Below are positions 15,119-22,695 of a stretch of DNA of 30,258 bases, one piece after another (position 1 is the first letter of the stretch; the number at the start of each line of letters is the position of its first letter). The notes under the pieces were generated by a model, which ran no database searches, was not told the DNA's origin, and was given only the letters and a program-made list of their open reading frames with translations. This DNA comes from UBA2334 sp964396895 (GTDB taxonomy: Bacteria; Pseudomonadota; Gammaproteobacteria; Burkholderiales; Burkholderiaceae_C). Location: the NCBI GenBank assembly GCA_964396895.1, contig CAYNGJ010000029.1, forward strand, positions 1 through 30,258, given 5' to 3'. The position numbers were made by a program, and so were the translations under genes.

Positions 15119-16867
15119 TCATTGCACCGTGAGATCGCCCTCGTCGTTCAGGCGGAACACGGCGTGGGCGCGTTGCTCGGCGGTGGTCCAGACCTTTCCA
15201 CCGACATGGATTTCGGTGCCGCCGTGGATGGTCACGTCCACGTTGACCTGCGCGTCGTCGGCCATGGTCAGGGCGTCTTTCAGGTTGGCCAGTTCCAGTT
15301 GCAGCTCCAAAATTTGGCCCTGGTGCAGTTCCTGGGTGATGGCCGCTCGCGCCAGCAGGCCGTCGCGGTCGCGCTCGGGGTGCTGGTGCATGAAATCAAT
15401 GATTTTTTGCAGGTTGATGATTTCCGCCTCGTGCTTCTGGATGGACTGGGTGAGGGTCGCCATCTCTTCGGTGACCAGGGGGTTGTAGCCCGCCGCCAGC
15501 ACCGTGTGCAGCCCCGCGCTGGATCCGGATTCGGCCACCCGAATGGAAATGGTGGCCTTGGTGTGGCCACCCATGCACCGCCCCTTGCGGGTGCCGGGCT
15601 TGCCGATCACCACGTGGTTGAGCGCGTTGATTTCGCTGTGCATGGCGTAGTCCTCCAGCATCACGTCCACGTCGGCCTCCAGAAAGGCGTTTTCGGCAAA
15701 CCGGGCGCTGATGGAGCCTTTGGCGGTGACCTTGGCGTTGAACCAGCCCTCGCGGCCCGAGTCGCGGCCGTTGTACTCGTTGCGGCCGATCACGCCGCCC
15801 TTGATCACCACATTGCCCCCGGCCTCGATGGTGGCGGCTTCCACCGCGCCGCCCACAAACACGTCGCCGGTGGAGTACACGTGCATGCCCTCTTTGACAT
15901 CTCCCTTGATGTTGACCGCACCGTCGAACTTCACGTTGCCGGTGGCCATGTCCACCTGCGGGAACACCACGTTGGGGTCCACCTTCACGCCGCGCGCCAC
16001 GATCACGGGCTGTCCCACCACGCTGGCCAGCAACAGGTCAGGGTCGCTGCGGTCCAGTTCCACCCCTTTGAGTCCGGGGGCAAATGGCCAGCTGGTGCCT
16101 GGCTTGGGGCTGAGCACCTGACCGGTCACGTCAAAGCCGGGCACGCCGGGGGTGGGCGGGATGCGGCGCATCAGCGGCGTGCCTTCGCGCACCACCACCA
16201 GGTCGCCCAGGTCGCGGTAGTCGATCAGGCCGTGGGCATTGACGCGGGGGTGGCGGTCCGTCGAGTCGGGCACCAAGGTGTCAAACCGGGTGTGCTCGCC
16301 GTTCACGGCCAGCTGGCCCTCGGCCACCTCCAACTCGTCCACCTGGCCCTTGGCCAGTGCCAGGGCCAGCGCGTCGTCTTTGACGCCCGCTTTGACGCCG
16401 TGCTCGCTCAGTTGCGCCCTCAGTTGCTCCATGGTCAAGGAGGCCCCCCCTTGCGGGGGGACCAGCGTCAGCAGGGCCGCCATGCGGTTGCGGCTGACCT
16501 TGATCACGCAGCGCGCATCGCGCCGCTCGGCCAGCGAGAGTGTCACCGCCTCGCGCGAGGTGGCCGCCAGCTGCACCAACTGCGCCAGGGCCTGTTCGTT
16601 GACCGCCAGGTCCCCGTGGCCTTGGCGGACCATCTGGGCCCGCACCGCCGCAGCGCTGAGGGGGGGCACTGCGGGCACCGGGGGCGCATCGGGTGGGGAT
16701 GGGGTGTCGGGCCGGGGCGTGGGCTGAAAAGTGGCTTGCAGCAACACGCCGTCCTCCGACAACCGCAGGCTCAGGCCGGGGTGGGCAGTGGGCAATGGCG
16801 CAGCGGGTGCAGCGGGCGCCGTGGGCGACGAGTCGGGTGGGGCGGGTGGCTCGGTGGATTCGGTCAT
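15119..16867 (-). CDS. FapA/DUF342 family protein
   Basis: The product has 582 residues. The start ATG at 16867 begins MTESTEPP; further upstream the frame is non-coding in appearance. Residues 1-100 are Pro/Ala-rich and disordered. The middle carries DUF342 landmarks: LIDYRDLGDLVVVREGTPLMRRIPPT and GVPGFDVTGQVL, followed by a right-handed beta-helix-like repeat (GNVKFDGAVNIKGDVKEG, VFVGGAVEAATIEAGGNVVIKGGVIG). A coiled coil follows at about 460-540 (MATLTQSIQKHEAEIINLQKI). FapA proteins are associated with polar localisation and flagellar assembly in Vibrio; a bactofilin-like scaffold role is possible. No flagellar genes are seen nearby. Confidence 0.87.
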   Translation of the reverse strand: MTESTEPPAPPDSSPTAPAAPAAPLPTAHPGLSLRLSEDGVLLQATFQPTPRPDTPSPPDAPPVPAVPPLSAAAVRAQMVRQGHGDLAVNEQALAQLVQLAATSREAVTLSLAERRDARCVIKVSRNRMAALLTLVPPQGGASLTMEQLRAQLSEHGVKAGVKDDALALALAKGQVDELEVAEGQLAVNGEHTRFDTLVPDSTDRHPRVNAHGLIDYRDLGDLVVVREGTPLMRRIPPTPGVPGFDVTGQVLSPKPGTSWPFAPGLKGVELDRSDPDLLLASVVGQPVIVARGVKVDPNVVFPQVDMATGNVKFDGAVNIKGDVKEGMHVYSTGDVFVGGAVEAATIEAGGNVVIKGGVIGRNEYNGRDSGREGWFNAKVTAKGSISARFAENAFLEADVDVMLEDYAMHSEINALNHVVIGKPGTRKGRCMGGHTKATISIRVAESGSSAGLHTVLAAGYNPLVTEEMATLTQSIQKHEAEIINLQKIIDFMHQHPERDRDGLLARAAITQELHQGQILELQLELANLKDALTMADDAQVNVDVTIHGGTEIHVGGKVWTTAEQRAHAVFRLNDEGDLTVQ

Positions 16868-16972
16868 GGCAGAAAGGGGCGACAACTTCGCGCCAGCGCC
16901 GTGGTGGCGGGCTCGCGCACTATGGCACCGCGCCGCGCAACGCACAAGGGTGGTGCAGGCGACAATTCGGGC

Positions 16973-17662
16973 ATGCAACCCGTTTTTTCAGGCATTCAAG
17001 CCGCCATCATCGACCTGGATGGCACCATGATCGACACCCTGGGCGACTTTGGCGTGGCCCTCAACCTCGTGCTCGAAGAGCTGGCGCTGCCCCCGGTGCA
17101 GCCCGCCGACGTGGCGCGCATGGTGGGCAAAGGTTCTGAGCACTTGCTGCGCAGCACCCTGGCCCATGTGCAGCCCCGCTGGGACATGGCGCAGATCGAG
17201 GCCGTGTTTCCCCAGGCCATGGCGGCCTACCAGCGCCACTACCTGCGCATCAACGGCCGACACAGCCGGGTGTACGACGGGGTGGTGGCTGGCCTGATGG
17301 CCTTGCAGGGCAAGGGGCTGCCTCTGGTCTGCCTGACCAACAAGCCCACGGCCTTCGCCCTGCCGTTGCTGGCCGACAAAGGGCTGGCCGGGTTTTTTGC
17401 CCATGTGTTCGGCGGCGACGCTTTCGAGCGCAAAAAACCCGATCCCCTGCCCCTGCTGCGCGCCTGCGAGGCGCTGGGCACCGCGCCTGTCCACACGCTC
17501 ATGGTGGGCGACTCGGTGAACGACGCGCAAGCGGCGCGTGCGGCGGGCTGCCCGGTGGTGCTGGTGACCTACGGTTACAACCACGGTCAATCGGTGGCCG
17601 AGGTGGGGGCCGACGGTTGCCTGGACACGCTGGCCGAGCTGGTGCCGCACTGGGTGGGCTGA
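16973..17662 (+). CDS. gph: Phosphoglycolate phosphatase (HAD family)
   Basis: The product has 229 residues. HAD motif I is DLDGT (14-18) with nucleophile D14 and D16; motif II is VCLTNKP; motif III/IV is KKPDPLPLL and MVGDSVNDAQAA. The cap-domain arrangement and length fit phosphoglycolate phosphatase, which removes 2-phosphoglycolate. The open frame continues far upstream without stops, but no start there has gene-like composition and it would cover the fapA gene. It is divergent from fapA across 105 bp in which I see no clear promoter. In related bacteria it sits between rpe and trpE. Confidence 0.92.
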   Translation: MQPVFSGIQAAIIDLDGTMIDTLGDFGVALNLVLEELALPPVQPADVARMVGKGSEHLLRSTLAHVQPRWDMAQIEAVFPQAMAAYQRHYLRINGRHSRVYDGVVAGLMALQGKGLPLVCLTNKPTAFALPLLADKGLAGFFAHVFGGDAFERKKPDPLPLLRACEALGTAPVHTLMVGDSVNDAQAARAAGCPVVLVTYGYNHGQSVAEVGADGCLDTLAELVPHWVG

Positions 17663-17681
17663 GTCGGCGGACAAGCCCGCG

Positions 17682-18296
17682 TCAGGCGCCTTTGCCCAGC
17701 AACGCCTCTTTCAGCAGGTGGTCGGCCGGGGCTTTGCCCAGCCAGATGCCCAGCAGGGCATTGAAAAACTCCGGCTCCTTGAACGGCTCACCCTGCGGTT
17801 GGCCCTTCACGGAAATGAGGGTGCCCTGGCCGGGCACCCAGTCGATGGTGAACACGTCGCCAGCCACGAGTTTTTTGTGGCTGGAGAAAATGTCGCTCAT
17901 GCGGATAAGCCCGGGCACCAGTTTGGCAAATTGGGTGCGCGGCATGTTGTCCTCCACTCCCCGGGTGAAGAGCTTGCCCAGTTCGTTGGAGTCGATGTCG
18001 CGCAGCATGGTGATGCTCATGCGCTTGGCGCCCGGTTGGGCGGCCACCTCGTCGGCGGTGTGGGCGGTTTTGGGCAGGTACAGGCCTGCGGCATACACCT
18101 TGAAAACGGCCTTGTAGCGCAAACCCGCGCCGTTGAGTTGCAAGGGGTTGCCTTGCACGGTCAATTGACGCTCGAAGTTCACGCCCCCCACCGCCACGCT
18201 GGGTTGTGCCACCGCCTGCAACGCGCTGAACGCCAGCACCACAGCACCCCACCACACCCACAGGCGACTCCACCGACTTGCTTGACCCATCACCAT
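17682..18296 (-). CDS. Exported chalcone isomerase-like protein
   Basis: The product has 204 residues, with a signal peptide (hydrophobic core LWVWWGAVVLAFSALQAVAQ). The mature part follows the chalcone isomerase-like family of bacteria: FERQLTVQGNPLQLNGAGLRYKAVFKVYAAGLYLPK, MLRDIDSNELGKLFTRGVEDN and FFNALLGIWLGKAPADHLLKEALL. Such proteins in proteobacteria have no demonstrated isomerase activity and may bind fatty acids or other hydrophobic ligands. The start may be the ATG at 18296 or at 18290. It lies 85 bp downstream of the AsmA-type gene and converges with gph across 19 bp, where no terminator is visible. Confidence 0.85.
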   Translation of the reverse strand: MVMGQASRWSRLWVWWGAVVLAFSALQAVAQPSVAVGGVNFERQLTVQGNPLQLNGAGLRYKAVFKVYAAGLYLPKTAHTADEVAAQPGAKRMSITMLRDIDSNELGKLFTRGVEDNMPRTQFAKLVPGLIRMSDIFSSHKKLVAGDVFTIDWVPGQGTLISVKGQPQGEPFKEPEFFNALLGIWLGKAPADHLLKEALLGKGA

Positions 18297-18309
18297 GTCC
18301 CATAAAAAA

Positions 18310-18321
18310 GAACGGTCGTTC
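18310..18321. promoter_or_regulatory. Short inverted repeat, candidate TetR-type operator
   Basis: GAACG (18310-18314) and CGTTC (18317-18321) are perfect arms with a 2-bp centre. On the minus strand it is followed by TTTTTT and lies 14 bp upstream of the chalcone isomerase-like start, inside the 85-bp gap. The compact palindrome looks like an operator rather than a terminator, since a 2-base loop cannot fold. No cognate regulator is in the window. Confidence 0.35.
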
Positions 18322-18381
18322 GATTTTGTGGATTGTCCCGGAAGTCCCGTTCGCTGTGCAGAGGGTTGACCCGCATGTGCC

Positions 18382-21300
18382 TCAGGGCACGGTCAGTGCG
18401 AGTTGGGCGGTGGGTTGCCAGGTGCCTGGCGTGGCCACGGACGGCAGCTGGGGGGCGGCCAGGAACAGGCGCTGGGCAGGTACTTTGAGGCGTGTCAGTG
18501 CATCGCGCACGGCCAGGGCGCGTTGGGTGGCCAGGGTGTGCATGGCGGCGTCGGTCACCGGGATTTGCGCCAGCAGCAGCGCCTGCATGTCGTTCGCGCT
18601 GAGGGTGGACGGCAGTCCCAGTGCGTTGCGGGGTTTGGGCATGTCGGTGCGGCGGTACAGCTCCGCCAGCCAGCGCTGCCGCTCGGCGGCGATCAGAGCC
18701 GGGGCACCGGTGTCTGTCGGTGCGGTGGCAGGTGTGCCCGTGCTGGCGCTGGCGCCACGGCGTTGTTCGACCCGCAACTGCTCGTCCAAGCGGGCGCGCT
18801 GGTAGGCGCTGCGCTCTGTCGCCAGGTGGGCCGTGCCCGCCACAGTCAGGGCCAGGCGGGGCCTATCGGCCAGTGCCTGGGCCAGGCGCGCCAGGGTGGC
18901 CTCGCTGGCCGGGGCCATTTGGGCGGTGCCCGGCACAAAGGCCACACTGCCCAGCTCATCGGCATCGCCCCCCAGTGCACTGGCCAGCAGCGAAAACGGC
19001 GCGGTGGCGGCCTTTGCCAGCAGGTTGCCGATGATTTTGAAGAGGATGGGCAGCAGCTGGAACTCGGGGTCGTTCAGCGAGCCTTGCAGGGGCAGGTTGA
19101 GGTCGATCACGCCCTGCCGGTCAGCGAGCAGCGCCACCGCCAGTTTGACGGGCAGGCTGGTGGGGGCATCGGGCACGGCATCGCCAAACGTGAGGCGGTT
19201 GAGCACCAACTGGTTGCGGGCGGTGAGCCGCCCGTCGGGTTGCACGGTGTAGGCCACGTCCAGGCTGAGTTTGCCGCGCTCGATGCCGTGACCGGTGTAC
19301 TTGACCGAGTAGGGCGACAGGGCGGGCAATTCGAGGTCACGCACCCGGCCTTCGATGTCCAGCGCCAGGGGTTGTGCCAACGGGTTGATGCGCCCGCTGA
19401 TCTCCAGCGACGCCGTGCCCTCGGCCCGGCCCTGGAGCAGCAGTTCGGCCATGGCGGGGGCAGATGTGCTGCCTGGCTGGCCCGCACCGGGCGGTGGCTG
19501 CGAGGCAAACCCGCCGAGGCGCCCGGTCAGGTCGCTGAGGTGGGCCTGGTAGTTGGGGCGAATGTAGGCGTCTGAAAAATCCACCTCGCCGTGGACGAGG
19601 CTGAAGGGCCCCATGCGGATAACGGGCGGGTGGGTGGGCACCCCGGGGGTGGCCGTGGCGGTAAAGGTGTCTTGGAGGTTGATGCGTCCGCTGGGCAGGA
19701 TGGCGATGCGGGCAAAAAAGTCCGCCATGGCCCCGCTGTCCAGGCTCAGCCGTGTGGGTTTGGCTGGGGCCAGTTGCAGGTCAAGTCCCTGGAGGTTGAG
19801 TGTCTTCCAGCGCAGCAGGGGTTCTGCCGCCAGGGCGGGTGCTTGGGCCGTGGCCGCTTGGGCCAGGGTGTGGGCGTTCACGTCTTCCAGTGTGGCGTCG
19901 CCGGTCACGTGCAGGTGGGGGCCCTCGGGGCTGTGGGTCCAGGTGATGCGACCGGCATAGCTGGCATCGGCCCGCAGCAGGTTGAGCTGGACTTGTCCGG
20001 CGGCATAGGGGGCCAGGGCATGGACGGGCAGGCGCTTGGCCACGAGCTGGCCGGTGGCCGTGGGGGTTTGGCCATCGACCCCCAGGGCGAGGCTGCCGCG
20101 CCAGCTGAGGCTGCCGGGGTCGGTGTTGGCGGTTCCCAGTGTCAGGTTGGCGCTCAGGCTGGCGGGTTGGGTGCTGCGGGCGGCCAGGCCTTTCAGGCTG
20201 AGTTGCAGGGCGCTGGCCTGCAGGGCCACGGGGGGCTGGGGGGTGTCGTCGCGCCAGGTCAGTTGGCCGTCGGTCACCGTCAGCTCAGCCAGTTGCCAGT
20301 CCCAGGGCGGGGAGGCCTGCGGCGCCGGGGTTGGCAGCGGTGTGTGTTCGGCGCTGGCGTTGACACCGGACGCCGTGGCGGGCGGTGAGGTCAGCCACTG
20401 CTCGAGCGCCCATTGCCCGTTGGCCAAGCGGTGCAGGGGCAGCTGCGGGCGCGTCACCTGTATGCGGCCCAGCTGTGCGCGGTGCGCCAGGGGTTGGATG
20501 CTGGCGCCGCTCACCACGAGTTTGTCCGCGCCTGCGGCGGGGGGGCGGGGGTGGTGCTCACTGGGGGCTGGCGTGAGGCGCAGCTGGCTCAGGCTGAGTT
20601 GGTCCAGCGAGAGGGTCAGTTCGTCGGTGGGCGGTGAGGTGGTGGCACTGGCCGCGCCGGGCGCTGGCTGCCAGGTGAGGCGGGCTTGCAGGTCGAGCTG
20701 GCCCTGCACCTCGGGCGTCAGGTGGGTGGCGAAATAGGGGGCCAGCCACGGCAGGTCCAGACCGCGCAAGTCCAGCCGGGCTTGGGCGCCGCTGGCCAGC
20801 ACCTGGCCCGCGAAACCCAGTTGGGCAGGGGCGGCCGCGCTGGCGGCTGTTGCCTTTGCCTTCGCCTTCGCGGTGGTTGTTGTCGTGGTGGTGGTGGTCG
20901 GTGCCGCCCCGCTGGCCAGGGTGGCGCTGGTGTCGAAGCGGGTGGCCTGCGCCGCGTCGGTGGGCAGCGGCCACTGCAGCTGGCTGATGTGGGCTTGCCA
21001 ATGGTTCAGCGACAGGCGCGCGGGGCGCTGTGCACCGTTGGGCACCTGGGCATCCTGCCAGTTCACTTGCCCTTGGGCCACCGTCAGGGTCTGAATGCCG
21101 ATGTGCCAGGGTGGCGCGGAAAGTTTTGAGTCTTTTGCGCCTTCGGCGCTTGGTGTGATTAATTTGTTTGCTATCGATTGTTTTTCGGCTGGCAGGAGGT
21201 TGCCACTGGCGTCTCGCCGCAGGTGGAGGCGGGGGGCGCCGAGGGTGACCTCCCCCAGTTGAACCACGCGTTGCAGCGGGCGCACGTCCGCCAGGGTCGC

Positions 21301-22194
21301 CTGGACGCTGTCCAGCTCCAGCAGGGTGTGGCCGCCACCATCGGCCAGGGCCAGATCGCGGGCGTGCAGGTGGCCGCTCAGCGTCACGGTGGGGGTGGGC
21401 AGCTGGTGGAAGGCCACCCTCAGGTCCGCGCCCAGCACGGCGCGGGTGGGGCGCACCGGCAGCTGGCGTGGCAGGTAGGCCAGGTATGGCGCCAGGTCCA
21501 GGTCGGTCACGCTCAGGGTGGCTTGGGTGGCCAGACTGTCGTCAAAGGGCTGGGTTTGCGCCGCGGTGTCGAACAGGCTGCCGTTGAGTCGGAAAGACAG
21601 CCTGGGCTGCACCCGGACCTGCCGCAGCGCCTTGGCATCGCCCAGCGTGTGAATGAAGGGCAGGGCCAGGGCCAAGTCCTGTACCCGGTGCGTGTGGGGG
21701 CCGTCGGCCAGCGTCAGCTCGCCACCCAGCAGCTCAATGTTGTAGATCGCCAGGCGAGGCGGGTCGGTGTCTGGCTCGCGGGGGGCGTCGGGTGGGTACA
21801 GTCGGTCCAGGACGTCTTGCACATCCAGTTGCCCCTGGCCCAGGTGGCGGAGGTGGAGCACCGGGTGCACCACCGCCACGGCATCGAGCACCGGCGCCCA
21901 GCGCAGCACCGAGCTGAGGGACGCGTTCACCGAGGCCCGCTCCACACTCAGCTGTGTGCTTGTGCCGTCAGCGCTGGCCACGCGCAGGTCGCGCAGCGCC
22001 AGCGTGAGTGACCACGGGTACACCTCCACCGCTTCCACCGTCACCTGGCGGCCCAGTGCTTGGCTGGCCTGTTGTTGCAGCAGGGGCTTGAGCAGCCAGG
22101 GCAACGCCAGCCAGCCCAGCAGCCAAAGGCCCAGCAGGGCCGCCGTGGTGGTGAGCAAGTGGGTGCGCCAAAGGGCAGGGGGGCGGAAGTTCAT
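18382..22194 (-). CDS. AsmA-like/DUF748 large envelope protein
   Basis: The product has 1270 residues. One N-terminal membrane helix lies at about residues 15-37 (LLGLWLLGWLALPWLL), followed by a very long periplasmic part built of beta-rich AsmA-type repeats. These include the start SQALGRQVTVEAVEVYPWSLTLALRDLRV, the DUF748 core LDLQGLDLQLAPAKPTRLSLDSG and the C-terminal block VKLAVALLADRQGVIDLNLPLQGSLNDPEFQL. AsmA-type proteins are thought to move phospholipids across the envelope or to affect outer-membrane assembly. A tract of about nine Thr followed by Ala-Lys repeats lies near 20870-20910, and an AT-rich element interrupts it at 21119-21187. The ATG at 22194 fits the signal anchor; the extension upstream does not. 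Confidence 0.88.
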   Translation of the reverse strand: MNFRPPALWRTHLLTTTAALLGLWLLGWLALPWLLKPLLQQQASQALGRQVTVEAVEVYPWSLTLALRDLRVASADGTSTQLSVERASVNASLSSVLRWAPVLDAVAVVHPVLHLRHLGQGQLDVQDVLDRLYPPDAPREPDTDPPRLAIYNIELLGGELTLADGPHTHRVQDLALALPFIHTLGDAKALRQVRVQPRLSFRLNGSLFDTAAQTQPFDDSLATQATLSVTDLDLAPYLAYLPRQLPVRPTRAVLGADLRVAFHQLPTPTVTLSGHLHARDLALADGGGHTLLELDSVQATLADVRPLQRVVQLGEVTLGAPRLHLRRDASGNLLPAEKQSIANKLITPSAEGAKDSKLSAPPWHIGIQTLTVAQGQVNWQDAQVPNGAQRPARLSLNHWQAHISQLQWPLPTDAAQATRFDTSATLASGAAPTTTTTTTTTAKAKAKATAASAAAPAQLGFAGQVLASGAQARLDLRGLDLPWLAPYFATHLTPEVQGQLDLQARLTWQPAPGAASATTSPPTDELTLSLDQLSLSQLRLTPAPSEHHPRPPAAGADKLVVSGASIQPLAHRAQLGRIQVTRPQLPLHRLANGQWALEQWLTSPPATASGVNASAEHTPLPTPAPQASPPWDWQLAELTVTDGQLTWRDDTPQPPVALQASALQLSLKGLAARSTQPASLSANLTLGTANTDPGSLSWRGSLALGVDGQTPTATGQLVAKRLPVHALAPYAAGQVQLNLLRADASYAGRITWTHSPEGPHLHVTGDATLEDVNAHTLAQAATAQAPALAAEPLLRWKTLNLQGLDLQLAPAKPTRLSLDSGAMADFFARIAILPSGRINLQDTFTATATPGVPTHPPVIRMGPFSLVHGEVDFSDAYIRPNYQAHLSDLTGRLGGFASQPPPGAGQPGSTSAPAMAELLLQGRAEGTASLEISGRINPLAQPLALDIEGRVRDLELPALSPYSVKYTGHGIERGKLSLDVAYTVQPDGRLTARNQLVLNRLTFGDAVPDAPTSLPVKLAVALLADRQGVIDLNLPLQGSLNDPEFQLLPILFKIIGNLLAKAATAPFSLLASALGGDADELGSVAFVPGTAQMAPASEATLARLAQALADRPRLALTVAGTAHLATERSAYQRARLDEQLRVEQRRGASASTGTPATAPTDTGAPALIAAERQRWLAELYRRTDMPKPRNALGLPSTLSANDMQALLLAQIPVTDAAMHTLATQRALAVRDALTRLKVPAQRLFLAAPQLPSVATPGTWQPTAQLALTVP
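21119..21187 (-). repeat. AT-rich dispersed element, in-frame copy inside the AsmA-type gene
   Basis: On the minus strand TAGC (21170-21173), 18 bases, AAGCG (21147-21151), four bases, AGGC and an A-rich tail. From TAGC onwards it aligns without gaps to the lysE copy over about 50 bases, with TAGCAAAC, AAGCG and AGGC identical and roughly two-thirds identity overall by hand count. It encodes QSIANKLITPSAEGAKDSK in the same frame as the lysE and thiL copies. Confidence 0.72.
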
Positions 22195-22362
22195 GGACGC
22201 GGGGGCTGCAGCGGGGGCGGCAGGGCAAGCAGGGGGAGGCACAAAAAAAGCGGCGCAGGCCCAGCCCGTTCCGCAGGCTGTCAATGGTAGTGCGGAGCGC
22301 CACCCATGGCGCGCGCGGTGGCGCGGCAGGTGGGGGTTTTGCGCTTTGTTACACTGCCACGC

Positions 22363-22437
22363 ATGTTCATTCACCGCCTCATCAAGACAGGTTGCAGTGA
22401 CCGGGGAGCTTGGCCCTGGCGCCCCTGTTCGCTCTGA
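22363..22437 (+). CDS. trpL: Candidate trp leader peptide (24 aa, Trp-Pro-Trp near its end)
   Basis: An ATG at 22363 opens a 24-codon frame ending at TGA 22435-22437. Codons 17 and 19 are TGG, within the sequence GAWPWRPC, five codons before the stop. There is no Shine-Dalgarno. A TACACT at 22350-22355 could be a -10 box that would start the RNA at or next to the ATG, so the peptide may be leaderless, as known for trpL of Sinorhizobium. The Trp codons lie inside a segment that can pair with two downstream segments (see next entry). This is a candidate read from sequence only. Confidence 0.55.
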   Translation: MFIHRLIKTGCSDRGAWPWRPCSL

Positions 22438-22526
22438 CCGAGCCGCGCCAGACCTGATGGGTCTTTGCAGGTGCTGCCCCGCCAGGGCGCACCCAGCGGC
22501 TCAACCCCCGGCCAGATCGGGGGCTC
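22411..22526 (+). promoter_or_regulatory. Candidate trp attenuator with alternative RNA pairings
   Basis: Segment 22413-22420 (GCCCTGGC, overlapping the Trp codons) is complementary to 22481-22488. The overlapping 22416-22422 is also complementary to 22445-22451. Segment 22440-22446 (GAGCCGC) pairs with 22496-22502 (GCGGCTC). Local hairpins are AGACC/GGTCT (22450-22454/22460-22464), GGTGC-t-GCCC/GGGC-GCACC (22470-22493) and CCCCCG/CGGGGG (22505-22510/22518-22523). No U-run follows the last hairpin, so termination would be non-canonical or control would be at translation. The remaining 170 bp to trpE and the 22195-22362 stretch show nothing else that I can support. Confidence 0.45.
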
Positions 22527-22695
22527 AGTCGGTTTCAGGTGAACGCCCAGCCCCGGTTTCGACGGGCGGGCCCACCCCCACCGCGATTGGACAATCCCTG
22601 ACATGCAAGCCTGTGACAATCGCGGCCGCATGCCATGGGCCAGATGGTGCACCCACGTGCGCCCAGGCCACCCGGATGAAAAAGGTCTTTCCGAC

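Noticed and set aside
15122..16972. Plus-strand open frame running into gph, over 600 codons
   Set aside because: It lies opposite the fapA gene, is rich in His, Gly and Gln as expected for the reverse of a GC-rich gene, and has no start signal; gph starts at 16973.
19591..22011. Plus-strand open frames opposite the AsmA-type gene
   Set aside because: Gly/Gln/Val/His-rich reverse-frame text with no recognisable domain; the minus frame has a signal anchor and DUF748 features throughout.
22505..22523. CCCCCG/CGGGGG hairpin as a classical intrinsic terminator
   Set aside because: It is not followed by a T-run; it was kept only as part of a possible attenuator.
22603..22695. In-frame upstream extension of trpE starting at ATG 22603
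   Set aside because: The 31 extra residues are rich in Cys, Trp, Arg and Pro and have no counterpart that I know in TrpE; the ATG at 22696 has a better-placed AAGG and the family N-terminus.
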